The notes under the pieces were generated by a model. The model did not search any database. It was not told the DNA's origin and worked only from the letters and a program-made list of their open reading frames with translations. The position numbers were made by a program, and so were the translations under genes. A stretch of DNA of 49,150 nt from Paractinoplanes rishiriensis (GTDB lineage Bacteria; Actinomycetota; Actinomycetes; Mycobacteriales; Micromonosporaceae). Position 1 is the stretch's first letter. Each line of letters begins with the position of its first letter. The DNA is taken from assembly GCF_016862375.1 (NCBI RefSeq), contig NZ_BOMV01000112.1, positions 1 to 49,150 on the forward strand, given 5' to 3'. This document shows positions 24,177 to 33,534 of the stretch, piece by piece.

Positions 24177-24213
24177 CGCGGGCGATCGCCTGGTAACCGG
24201 GCGATCGCCCGCG
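24177..24213. terminator. Hairpin between convergent pyrE and asd
   Basis: Fourteen-bp perfect arms (CGCGGGCGATCGCC with GGCGATCGCCCGCG) surround a 9-nt loop between convergent genes, consistent with a shared terminator. Confidence 0.75.
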
Positions 24214-24230
24214 GAGCGAAGCGGAGCCAG

Positions 24231-25277
24231 TTACTCAGCGGCCAACAACTCGGCGATCTGCACGGTGTTGAGGGCGGCGCCCTTGCGCATGTTGTCGCCC
24301 GTGACGAACAGGTCGAGGGCGCGCGGGTCGTCCATCGCCCGGCGGATGCGGCCCACCCAGGACGGGTCGGTGCCGACCGCGTCGATCGGCATCGGGAACT
24401 CGCCCGCCTCGGGGTCGTCGACCAGGATCACGCCGGGGGCGTTGCGCAGCGCCTGCCGGGCGCCCTCGGCGGTGACCTCGGAGCCGAACACCGCGTGCAC
24501 CGCGATCGAGTGGCCGGTGACCACCGGGACCCGGACGCAGGTGGCGGACACCTTGAGCGCCGGCAGCCCCAGGATCTTGCGGGACTCGGCGCGAAGTTTC
24601 ATCTCCTCCGACGACCAGCCGAGCGCGGCCAACTCGCCGGACCAGGGCACCACGTTGAGCGCCAGCGGGGCCGAGAACGGACCCAGGTCGTCGCCGACCG
24701 CCTGCCGCACGTTACCCGGGCGGGAACCGAGCAGGCGGTCGCCGGCCACCTTGCTGAGCTGGTCGTGCAGGGTGTCCACGCCGATCTGCCCGGCGCCCGA
24801 GGCGGCCTGGTACGAGGCGATCACCAGCTCGCGCAGGCCGTACTCGCGGTGCAGCGGCGCGATCGCCATGATCATCGCCATCGTGGTGCAGTTGGCGTTG
24901 GAGACGATGTTGCGCGGGCGGTCGCGCAGGGCCTCCTTGTTGACCTCGGGCACCACCAGCGGCACGTCCGGTTCCATCCGGAACGCGGCGGAGTTGTCGA
25001 CCACCGTCACGCCGCGCGCGGCGGCCACCGGCGCCCACTCCAGCGAGACGGTGTCCGGCACGTCGAACATGGCTATGTCGACGCCGTCGAACGCGTCGGC
25101 GGTCAGCTCGTGGACGGTCAGCTGCTCACCGCGGCAGGATAGCCGCTTGCCGACCGACCGGGCCGACGCGAGCAGCCGGATCTCCCCCCAGACGTTGCGC
25201 CGGGACGAGAGCAACTCGAGCATGACTGTCCCGACGGAGCCGGTGGCTCCGACGACGGCGAGCGTGGGCTGCGCCAT
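24231..25277 (-). CDS. asd: Aspartate-semialdehyde dehydrogenase
   Basis: This is a 348-residue protein. VVGATGSVGTVML is the NADP-binding loop. SNANCTTMAM holds the catalytic Cys. YQAASGAGQIGVDTL and RVPVVTGHSIAVH (catalytic His) are conserved. It reduces aspartyl phosphate to the semialdehyde for lysine, threonine, methionine and diaminopimelate. It lies 8 bp after lysC in one operon. Confidence 0.95.
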   Translation of the reverse strand: MAQPTLAVVGATGSVGTVMLELLSSRRNVWGEIRLLASARSVGKRLSCRGEQLTVHELTADAFDGVDIAMFDVPDTVSLEWAPVAAARGVTVVDNSAAFRMEPDVPLVVPEVNKEALRDRPRNIVSNANCTTMAMIMAIAPLHREYGLRELVIASYQAASGAGQIGVDTLHDQLSKVAGDRLLGSRPGNVRQAVGDDLGPFSAPLALNVVPWSGELAALGWSSEEMKLRAESRKILGLPALKVSATCVRVPVVTGHSIAVHAVFGSEVTAEGARQALRNAPGVILVDDPEAGEFPMPIDAVGTDPSWVGRIRRAMDDPRALDLFVTGDNMRKGAALNTVQIAELLAAE

Positions 25278-25285
25278 CGGATCGC

Positions 25286-26551
<1,266 letters not shown>

Positions 26552-26696
26552 GGGTTAACCATTCCTTCGACGTCACAAGGGCAATCGGAACCACCCTAGC
26601 CGCGTCCCGGCCACGGGCCGACAGGCGATCCCAGATTCCGGCCGCCGGCGGCGCGTCGGCGCCGGGCGTGAGGCCCCAGGAGGCGAGAATGTCTCG

Positions 26697-27479
26697 ATGC
26701 GCCCACGTGCCCTCGTCTCGGCGGCCGCCCTGCTGGTTCTGGCAGTGGCGGCGTGCGGCGGTCCGGCGGAGCGCGAGCCGGCCGATCCCACCGTCCTGCC
26801 GCCGGCCGGTGGCGACGGCGGTGACGCCCGCGCTGACCTGGCCGCACGGGCCGCGCTGGCGCTGGACAAGTCGTACGCGGCGCTCTACACGCTGGACGAC
26901 GACGGCTCCGGCCGGCAGCACCACGTGGTGGCCACCATCGCCGCCGACGGCACCTGGCGGGTGGACGTGAGCGGCGGCGCGCACGGCGGCGCCACGGATG
27001 TGTCGATCGTCTCGATCAAGTCCGGCGTCTATCAGTGCACGGTGGCGACCGCCACCAACCCGATCAACCCGACCTGCGTCCGGGTGGCGGCCGCCGGCAA
27101 GCGCGTGCCCAAGGCGTACGACCCCCAGGTCGAGCGCCTGTTCCGGCAGTGGCTCGGCGTCTTCACCGACCGGCAGGCGGCGATCTCGGTCGCCGAGGTC
27201 GAGCCGCTGCGCGGCGCGCAGGGCAGCTGCTACTCGATCGACTCGATCTCGGCGTCGCTCAAGGCGCCGGTCGACATCGGCATCTACTGCTACGCCAACG
27301 ACGGGGTGCTCACCGCGGCCCGGGTCGGCTTCGGCGTGCTCACCATCGTCAGCCAGGCGGCCGGCCCCGCCACCGTGCAGTTGCCCGGACCGGACGTCGG
27401 CGGCCAGCCGATGCCCACCGAGGCGCCGCCACCACCGCCGCCCGCCGTGGAGCCCTCCGGTTCCACGCCGCCCGCATGA
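26697..27479 (+). CDS. Putative lipoprotein
   Basis: This is a 260-residue protein. The signal peptide ends in a lipobox (LLVLAVAACGG, Cys about 21). The mature part has four conserved-looking Cys (YQCTVATATNPINPTCV; GSCYSIDS; IYCYAND) that could form disulfides, and it ends in a Pro-rich tail. It is exported and lipid-anchored; its function is unknown. A good AGGAGG lies 13 bp from this ATG and closer to an out-of-frame one, but the lipobox supports this frame. It is divergent from lysC. Confidence 0.8.
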   Translation: MRPRALVSAAALLVLAVAACGGPAEREPADPTVLPPAGGDGGDARADLAARAALALDKSYAALYTLDDDGSGRQHHVVATIAADGTWRVDVSGGAHGGATDVSIVSIKSGVYQCTVATATNPINPTCVRVAAAGKRVPKAYDPQVERLFRQWLGVFTDRQAAISVAEVEPLRGAQGSCYSIDSISASLKAPVDIGIYCYANDGVLTAARVGFGVLTIVSQAAGPATVQLPGPDVGGQPMPTEAPPPPPPAVEPSGSTPPA

Positions 27480-27480
27480 C

Positions 27481-27509
27481 TTCGACTTCCCACGATCCGG
27501 GCATAGAGT
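27481..27509 (+). promoter_or_regulatory. Probable leuA promoter
   Basis: TTCGAC (27481-27486) and TAGAGT (27504-27509) are spaced by 17 bp, close to the vegetative sigma consensus, and a leader of about 145 nt would follow before leuA. Confidence 0.45.
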
Positions 27510-27549
27510 TAGCCTCGTCCAAGTTGATCACGTAGGGTGATTTTCGACA

Positions 27550-27621
27550 TGTGGCAGGCACTCCTTCTTCGCTGCCGCGACGAGGCCCCATTCCAGGCCG
27601 GCACCTCGTCGCGGGGTTGAC
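27550..27621 (+). CDS. leuA leader peptide
   Basis: This is a 23-residue reading frame, MWQALLLRC and onwards, with three consecutive Leu codons (CTC CTT CTT) at residues 5-7. It ends 41 bp before leuA. Leu codons in a short frame ahead of a leucine-synthesis gene are the mark of attenuation. The frame overlaps the hairpin at 27576-27615, so ribosome stalling at the Leu codons would change folding. Confidence 0.7.
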
Positions 27622-27640
27622 GCGCGCCGCCGCCTCGTCT
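27576..27640 (+). promoter_or_regulatory. leuA attenuator, alternative hairpins
   Basis: CCGCGACGAGG (27576-27586) can pair with CCTCGTCGCGG (27605-27615, 11 bp) or, over GACGAGG, with CCTCGTC at 27634-27640. These compete, as in attenuators. A pyrimidine run and the leuA ribosome site follow. No clear U-run terminator is seen, so control may act on translation. Confidence 0.55.
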
Positions 27641-27662
27641 TCCTTCCTTTTGGAGCAGCTAC

Positions 27663-29396
27663 ATGTCCACTTCTGAGAACCCCTTTGCGTCCCAGCGTCC
27701 CAGCGTCATGCCGTTCGAGCGCTATCAGCCGTACCAGAAGCAATTTGCCATTGATCTGCCCGACCGGCAGTGGCCCACCCGCACCACCACGGCGGCACCC
27801 CGCTGGTGCGCGGTCGACCTGCGGGACGGCAACCAGGCGCTGATCGACCCGATGTCCCCCGAGCGCAAGCGCCGCATGTTCATGCTGCTGGTGCAGATGG
27901 GCTACAAGGAGATCGAGGTCGGCTTCCCGGCCGCGTCGCAGACCGACTACGACTTCATCCGGCAGCTGATCGAGCAGGACCTGATTCCGGACGACGTCAC
28001 CGTCCAGGTCCTGACCCAGTGCCGTGAGCACCTGATCGAGCGCACCTTCGAGTCGCTGCGCGGCGCCAAGCGCGCGATTGTGCACTTCTACAACTCCACC
28101 TCAGTACTGCAGCGCCGGGTCGTATTCGGCCTGGACAAGGACGGCATCACCGACATCGCGACGAGTGCGGCCCGGCTGTGTCAGAAGTACGCCGAGATCC
28201 ACACCCCGGACACCGACATCTATTACGAGTACTCCCCGGAGTCGTACACCGGCACCGAACTGGAGTACGCCCTGGAGATCTGCTCGGCGGTGATCGAGGT
28301 GATCGACCCCACCCCGGACCGGCCGCTGATCATCAACCTGCCGGCCACCGTCGAGATGGCCACCCCGAACGTGTACGCCGACTCGATCGAGTGGATGCAC
28401 CGGCACCTGCCCCGGCGCGAGTCCGTGGTGCTGTCGCTGCACCCGCACAACGACCGCGGTACCGGCGTGGCCGCCGCCGAACTGGGCCTGCTGGCCGGTG
28501 CCGACCGGATCGAGGGCTGCCTGTTCGGCAACGGCGAGCGCACCGGCAACGTCGACCTGGTCACCCTGGCGCTGAACATGTTCTCCCAGGGCATCGACCC
28601 GATGATCGACTTCTCCAAGATCGACGAGATCAAGCGGACCGTCGAGTACTGCAACCAGCTGCCGGTGCACGAGCGGCACCCGTACGTGGGCGACCTGGTC
28701 TACACGTCGTTCTCGGGCTCCCACCAGGACGCGATCAAGAAGGGCTTCGCGGTGCTGCGGTCGGACGCCGAGGAGGCCGGCGTCGAGGTCGCGAACTTCG
28801 GCTGGGGCGTGCCCTACCTGCCGATCGACCCCAAGGACGTGGGCCGCAGCTACGAGGCGGTCATCCGGGTCAACTCGCAGTCCGGCAAGGGCGGCGTGGC
28901 ATACATCATGAAGGAAGAGCACAACCTGGACCTGCCGCGCCGGCTGCAGATCGAGTTCTCCGGTGTGGTGCAGCACCACACCGACGAGGAGGGTGGCGAG
29001 GTGTCGCCGCAGGAGATGTGGGACATCTTCGCCGGCGAATACCTGATCGAGCACCAGACCGCGGCGGCCTTCAAGATGGAGGGCTACAGCACGGCCACGG
29101 TGGACGGCAAGGTCGAGATCGACGTGGAGGTCATGCACCGCGGCGTGCGGCGGCCGCTGACCGGCGTCGGCAACGGCCCGATCGACGCGTTCGTGCACGC
29201 CATCCAGCCGCTGGGCATCCAGGCCCGGGTCCTGGACTACCAGGAGCACGCGCTCACCGCGGGCGGCGACGCGCAGGCGGCGGCGTACGTCGAGGTCGAG
29301 GTGGGCGACGTCACGGTGTGGGGCGTCGGCATCGACCCGAACATCGTGAGCGCTTCGATCAAGGCCGTCAACAGCGCCGTCAACCGGGTGCGTTAG
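27663..29396 (+). CDS. leuA: 2-isopropylmalate synthase
   Basis: This is a 577-residue protein. The catalytic TIM barrel begins VDLRDGNQALIDPM. EVGFPAASQTDYDFIR, LHPHNDRGTGVAAAELG (metal-binding HxH) and EGCLFGNGERTGNVDL match the family. The C-terminal ~130 residues are the LeuA regulatory domain for leucine feedback. It condenses acetyl-CoA and 2-oxoisovalerate, the first leucine-specific step. GGAG lies upstream of the ATG. It is expressed behind the leader described above, and a terminator follows. Confidence 0.95.
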   Translation: MSTSENPFASQRPSVMPFERYQPYQKQFAIDLPDRQWPTRTTTAAPRWCAVDLRDGNQALIDPMSPERKRRMFMLLVQMGYKEIEVGFPAASQTDYDFIRQLIEQDLIPDDVTVQVLTQCREHLIERTFESLRGAKRAIVHFYNSTSVLQRRVVFGLDKDGITDIATSAARLCQKYAEIHTPDTDIYYEYSPESYTGTELEYALEICSAVIEVIDPTPDRPLIINLPATVEMATPNVYADSIEWMHRHLPRRESVVLSLHPHNDRGTGVAAAELGLLAGADRIEGCLFGNGERTGNVDLVTLALNMFSQGIDPMIDFSKIDEIKRTVEYCNQLPVHERHPYVGDLVYTSFSGSHQDAIKKGFAVLRSDAEEAGVEVANFGWGVPYLPIDPKDVGRSYEAVIRVNSQSGKGGVAYIMKEEHNLDLPRRLQIEFSGVVQHHTDEEGGEVSPQEMWDIFAGEYLIEHQTAAAFKMEGYSTATVDGKVEIDVEVMHRGVRRPLTGVGNGPIDAFVHAIQPLGIQARVLDYQEHALTAGGDAQAAAYVEVEVGDVTVWGVGIDPNIVSASIKAVNSAVNRVR

Positions 29397-29403
29397 GCAT
29401 TCA

Positions 29404-29445
29404 CCCGTGTGCCGCCGGGGCCTTACGCACCCGGTGGCACACGGG
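29404..29445 (+). terminator. leuA terminator
   Basis: Sixteen-bp arms with one mismatch (29404-29419, 29430-29445) begin 8 bp after the leuA stop codon. The tail has no long U-run, as is common in high-GC actinobacteria. Confidence 0.7.
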
Positions 29446-29468
29446 CACGGCACCTCTACGCTGTAGTC

Positions 29469-30098
29469 GTGCCCCCACGTACCGCAATCTTGATCTTTGC
29501 CGCCGCCCTCACCCTCAGCGCCACCACCGCCTGCGAGGGCATCGCCCTCGAACCCGCACCCGGCTCCACGCCGGACGAGATCGTCACCACCCAGCTGGGC
29601 GAGCTGACGGTGGCCAAGGCCGGCTCGATGCGGGGCTACAGCCGCGAGAAGTTTCCGCACTGGCGGGACACCGGCGAGAACTGCGACGTCCGCGACTCGG
29701 TGCTGGCGCGCGACGGCCGCAACGTGAAGCGCTCCGGCTGCAACGTGGTGGCCGGCACCTGGACCAGCGTCTACGACGGCAAGGTGCTCAACTCACCCAC
29801 CAAGGTGGACATCGATCACGTGGTGCCGCTGGCCAACGCGTGGCGCTCAGGTGCCTCCTCGTGGACCGCCGAGAAGCGCGGCAACTTCGCCAACGACCTG
29901 GACACCCCGCAACTGGTCGCGGTCTCCGCCACCTCCAACCGGTCCAAGGGCGACCAGGATCCGTCGACCTGGAAACCGACGGAAACCAGCAGCTGGTGCG
30001 CGTATGCGGAAGACTGGATCGCGGTGAAGGCCCGGTGGGAACTGACCGTCACCAGCGCGGAGAAATCCGCCCTCGCCGACATGCTGGAGAGATGCTGA
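29469..30098 (+). CDS. Exported HNH-family nuclease (GmrSD-C/DUF1524-like)
   Basis: This is a 209-residue protein from the GTG at 29469. The signal peptide ends in LSATTACEG, a lipobox-like site. KVDIDHVVPLANAWRSGASSW carries the HNH-type His pair, and ATSNRSKGDQDPSTW the Asn/Lys part. It is probably a metal-dependent nuclease released or anchored at the cell surface, for nutrient DNA or self-protection. Proteins of this kind are common in actinobacteria. The stop overlaps the next start (ATGA). Confidence 0.85.
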   Translation: MPPRTAILIFAAALTLSATTACEGIALEPAPGSTPDEIVTTQLGELTVAKAGSMRGYSREKFPHWRDTGENCDVRDSVLARDGRNVKRSGCNVVAGTWTSVYDGKVLNSPTKVDIDHVVPLANAWRSGASSWTAEKRGNFANDLDTPQLVAVSATSNRSKGDQDPSTWKPTETSSWCAYAEDWIAVKARWELTVTSAEKSALADMLERC

Positions 30099-30349
30099 TG
30101 ACCGAGCCGCTCCGGACCGATATCGTGCCGGGCCCCGGTGGCGTGATGACCGACGAGGTCGGCGTCGTCACCGGTGACCTCACGCTGCAGACCGAGGTCG
30201 CTGAGGGCCAGGTGACCGTACGCGTGCAGTACCGGGAGGCGGACGAGTGGTACACCGTGACCGGTGGCCGGGCGGCGATCGCCGACCCGGCCGACGCCGC
30301 CGCCGTGCACCAGATCGCGGTAGGACTCCTCAATCGGCCCGAGGGGTGA
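30098..30349 (+). CDS. Small conserved-looking protein
   Basis: This is an 83-residue protein, MTEPLRTDIVP, with a beta-rich pattern (VGVVTGDLTLQTEV, VTVRVQYREADEWYTVTGG). GGAGAG lies 7 bp upstream of the ATG at 30098. It is coupled to the nuclease gene and could be its partner or inhibitor, which is inference only. Its 3' end overlaps the convergent oppF by 20 bp. Confidence 0.65.
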   Translation: MTEPLRTDIVPGPGGVMTDEVGVVTGDLTLQTEVAEGQVTVRVQYREADEWYTVTGGRAAIADPADAAAVHQIAVGLLNRPEG

Positions 30350-31391
30350 CGCTCGCCGGGCGGCGGCCGGTCACCTCTTCGTCGTCGACCACCGGGAAGT
30401 GACACGCGGTCAGGTGTGACGCCGGGTCCTCGTTCCGGGCGATCAGCGGCGGCTCCTCGGTGGCACAGATGTCCTGCGCCTTCCAGCAGCGGGTGCGGAA
30501 GCGGCAGCCCGACGGCGGGTTGATCGGGCTGGGCACGTCGCCGGTGAGCAGCACCCGCTCGCGCTGGGCACTGTCGCGCCGGGAGGGGTCGGGCACCGGC
30601 ACCGCCGACATGAGGGCGACCGTGTACGGGTGGTGCGGCCGCGCGTACAGATCCTCCCGCTCGGCGATCTCCACCACCTTGCCGAGGTACATGACCGCGA
30701 CCCGGTCCGAGATGTGCCGCACCACCGACAGGTCGTGCGCGATGAAGACGTAGGTCAGGTCGAACTCGCTCTGCAGGTCTTCCAGCAGGTTGACGACCTG
30801 GGCCTGGATCGACACGTCCAGCGCGGAGACCGGCTCGTCGGCCACGATCATCCGGGGACGGAGGGCGAGCGTACGGGCGATGCCGATGCGCTGCCGCTGA
30901 CCGCCGGAGAACTCGTGCGGGTAGCGGTTGTAGTGCTCCGGGTTGAGCCCGACCAGTTCGAGCAGGTCCTGCACCGCGCGCTTGACGCCGTGCTCGGTCT
31001 TGACGTTCTGGATCCGGAACGGGGCACCGACGATCGCGCCCACCGTGTGCCGCGGGTTCAGCGACGAGAACGGATCCTGGAAGATCATCTGCATGTCCCG
31101 CCGGAGCGGGCGCATTTTGCCCTGGCTCAGGTGGGTGATGTCCCGGCCCTCGAACGTGATCGAACCGCCGGTCGGCTCCAGCAGCCGGGTCAGCAGCCGG
31201 CCGGTCGTCGACTTGCCGCAGCCGGACTCGCCGACCAGGCCGAGCGTCTCGCCCTTGTAGACCTCGAAGTCGATGCCGTCGACCGCGCGCACCGCGCCGA
31301 CCGTCCGCCTCAGCAGGCCCTTCGTGATCGGGAAATGCTTCTCGAGGCCGCGAGCCGACAGCAGCGGTTCGCCCTTCTGCTGCTCGCTCAC
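30330..31391 (-). CDS. oppF: Oligopeptide ABC transporter ATPase
   Basis: This is a 353-residue protein. Walker A is GESGCGKST (53-61), signature FSGGQRQR, Walker B RMIVADEPVSALD, H-loop HD. The C-terminal OppD/DppF extension has PPSGCRFRTRCW. It energises import of peptides or similar solutes with OppD. The GTG start at 31391 overlaps the oppD stop by 4 bp, which is why the start was chosen over one 58 codons upstream. Confidence 0.9.
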   Translation of the reverse strand: MSEQQKGEPLLSARGLEKHFPITKGLLRRTVGAVRAVDGIDFEVYKGETLGLVGESGCGKSTTGRLLTRLLEPTGGSITFEGRDITHLSQGKMRPLRRDMQMIFQDPFSSLNPRHTVGAIVGAPFRIQNVKTEHGVKRAVQDLLELVGLNPEHYNRYPHEFSGGQRQRIGIARTLALRPRMIVADEPVSALDVSIQAQVVNLLEDLQSEFDLTYVFIAHDLSVVRHISDRVAVMYLGKVVEIAEREDLYARPHHPYTVALMSAVPVPDPSRRDSAQRERVLLTGDVPSPINPPSGCRFRTRCWKAQDICATEEPPLIARNEDPASHLTACHFPVVDDEEVTGRRPASVTPRAD

Positions 31392-32422
31392 TTGCCGGCC
31401 TCCAGCTTCGGCTTGACTTCCTCGACCCAGATCCGGCGCCGCTCGGTCGCCGGCAGGTGGCAGCGCACCCGGTGCCCGCCGCCGGCCTCGGTCAACTCCG
31501 GCCGCATGGTGCTGCCCAAGCCGCCGGTCCGGGGCTCGTAGACGCACCGGGGGTGGAACGCGCACCCGGACGGCAGGTTGATCAGCGACGGCGGGGAGCC
31601 GGCGATCGGGATCAGCCGGTCGGTGAGCGGCCGGTCCATCCGCGGCATCGAGCCGAGCAGGCCCCAGGTGTACGGGTGCTCGGGCGCCTCGAAGATGGTC
31701 CGCGCCGAGCCGTGCTCGACCGCGCGGCCGCCGTACATGACCAGTACGTCGTCGGCCAACTCGGCCACCACGCCCAGGTCGTGGGTGATCACGATCAGTG
31801 CCGAGTTGAACTCCTGCTGCAGGTCGCGCATCAGATCGATGATCTGCGCCTGCACGGTCACGTCCAAGGCGGTGGTCGGCTCGTCCGCGATCAGCAGCTC
31901 GGGGTCGCAGGACAGCGCCATGGCGATCATCGCGCGCTGCCGCATACCCCCGGAGAACTGGTGCGGGTAGTCGTCGACCCGGCGCTCCGCCTGTGGAATG
32001 CCGACCCGCTTGAGCATCTCGATGGCGTGCTTGCGGGCCACCTGCTTCGAGACGTTGTTGTGCACCCGGTAAGCCTCGACGATCTGCTTGCCGACCGTGT
32101 AGTACGGGTGCATCGCGGACAGCGGATCCTGGAAGATCATCGCCATCTTGCGACCGCGGAGCCGGCGCACCTCGTCGGCCGGCGAGTCGACCAGTTCCTT
32201 GCCGTCCAGCCAGATCTCGCCGGACACCCGGGCGTTGCGCTTGTTGTGCAGCCCCAGAATGCCGAGGCTGGTCACCGACTTGCCGGAGCCGGACTCTCCC
32301 ACGATGCCCAGAGTCCGGCCCCGCTCCAGCGAGAAGGTCAACCCGTCGACGGACTTGACCAGCCCGTCGTCGGTCGGGAAGTGGATCTTCAGATCCCGGA
32401 TCTGGAGAAACGGATCGGGCAT
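31388..32422 (-). CDS. oppD: Oligopeptide ABC transporter ATPase
   Basis: This is a 344-residue protein. Walker A is GESGSGKS (42-49), signature FSGGMRQR (156-163), Walker B LLIADEPTTALD (176-187) and VITHDLGVVAEL. LINLPSGCAFHPRC ends the family extension. The ATG at 32422 overlaps the oppB stop (ATGA). It is the partner ATPase of OppF. Confidence 0.92.
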   Translation of the reverse strand: MPDPFLQIRDLKIHFPTDDGLVKSVDGLTFSLERGRTLGIVGESGSGKSVTSLGILGLHNKRNARVSGEIWLDGKELVDSPADEVRRLRGRKMAMIFQDPLSAMHPYYTVGKQIVEAYRVHNNVSKQVARKHAIEMLKRVGIPQAERRVDDYPHQFSGGMRQRAMIAMALSCDPELLIADEPTTALDVTVQAQIIDLMRDLQQEFNSALIVITHDLGVVAELADDVLVMYGGRAVEHGSARTIFEAPEHPYTWGLLGSMPRMDRPLTDRLIPIAGSPPSLINLPSGCAFHPRCVYEPRTGGLGSTMRPELTEAGGGHRVRCHLPATERRRIWVEEVKPKLEAGK

Positions 32423-33435
32423 CAGTTGAGCCTCACTCGTGGGTCGACCACCGCATAGAGCAGGTCGACGATCAGGTTGGCGAACACGACGAAGAAGGCG
32501 GTCAGCATGACGACGCCCAGAATCTTCGGCAGGTCGTTCGTCGCGATCGCGTCGATCGCGTACTTGCCCAGACCCGGCAGCGAGAAGGTGGTCTCGGTGA
32601 GGACGGCGCCGCCGAGCAGCAGGCCGACGTCGAGACCGAAGATGGTGACGATCGGGGTCAGCGCGGCCCGCAGACCGTGCCTCGTGATCACGGTGCGTTC
32701 CGGCAGGCCCTTGGCGTGCGCGGTGCGCACGTAGTCCTCGCTCATCGTCTCCAGCATCCCCGCCCGGGTGAGGCGGGCATAGGCGGCGGAGAACAGGAAC
32801 GCCAGCGTGACCCAGGGCAGCAGGAGGTCGTACGCCCATTCCAACGGGTTCTCGTTGATCGGCGTGTAGCTGCCGCCGGGCGCCGTGATGCCGAGGTTGT
32901 AGCTGAAGATCGCCAGCGACATCAGGCCGGTGAAGAAAATCGGCAGCGAGACGCCGGCCAGCGCGATGCCCATGGCCGCGCGGTCGAAGATGCTGCCCCG
33001 GCGCAGCGCCGAGATCACACCGGTGGTCACGCCGGCCACCAGCCAGATCACCGCGGCACCCAGGGCCAGCGAGAAGGTGACGGGCATCCGGTCCAGCAGC
33101 TCCGGCCAGACCGGCGTACGCGAGATGAAGGAGTAGCCGAAACACGGCGCAGGGCAGTGCTCCGGGCCGGGGCCCAGGTCGTACGTCGATCCGGCGAAGA
33201 TGCCCTTGAGCCATTGCCCGTACTGCACCCAGATCGGGTCGTTGAATCCCAGGCGGTCGGCGGCGGCCGCGATCTCGCCGGCGTCGGCGGTCCGGCCGAC
33301 ATAGCGGGCGGCCAGGTTCTCCGCGCTTCCGCCGGCCCAGCGGGGCACCAGGAAGAAGATGGCGAAGGTGACCATGCTGACCACGACCAGCATGAGCATG
33401 GCGCCGATCACGCGCCGAATGATGTATGTCGCCAC
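32422..33435 (-). CDS. oppB: Oligopeptide ABC transporter permease
   Basis: This is a 337-residue membrane protein with the DppB/OppB N-terminus (MATYIIRRVIGAMLMLVVVS) and about six TM helices. The EAA-type loop includes EDYVRTAHAKGLPERTVITRHGLR, which contacts the ATPase. The GTG at 33435 follows a large hairpin that separates it from oppA. Confidence 0.9.
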   Translation of the reverse strand: MATYIIRRVIGAMLMLVVVSMVTFAIFFLVPRWAGGSAENLAARYVGRTADAGEIAAAADRLGFNDPIWVQYGQWLKGIFAGSTYDLGPGPEHCPAPCFGYSFISRTPVWPELLDRMPVTFSLALGAAVIWLVAGVTTGVISALRRGSIFDRAAMGIALAGVSLPIFFTGLMSLAIFSYNLGITAPGGSYTPINENPLEWAYDLLLPWVTLAFLFSAAYARLTRAGMLETMSEDYVRTAHAKGLPERTVITRHGLRAALTPIVTIFGLDVGLLLGGAVLTETTFSLPGLGKYAIDAIATNDLPKILGVVMLTAFFVVFANLIVDLLYAVVDPRVRLN

Positions 33436-33447
33436 GATGTCCGGCTA

Positions 33448-33496
33448 CGTGAGGCCGGCCACCCCGGACTTGTGGTCCGGGCCGGCCGGCCTCACG
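33448..33496 (-). terminator. Hairpin between oppA and oppB
   Basis: Thirteen-bp perfect outer arms (33448-33460 with 33484-33496) enclose a second stem (CCCGGAC with GTCCGGG). In an operon this would act as a partial terminator or RNA stabiliser, giving more of the binding protein than of the permease. Confidence 0.65.
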
Positions 33497-33534
33497 ACCG
33501 CCTTCACCTGCCTAACTTGTCGTCGAGCCTGCGC

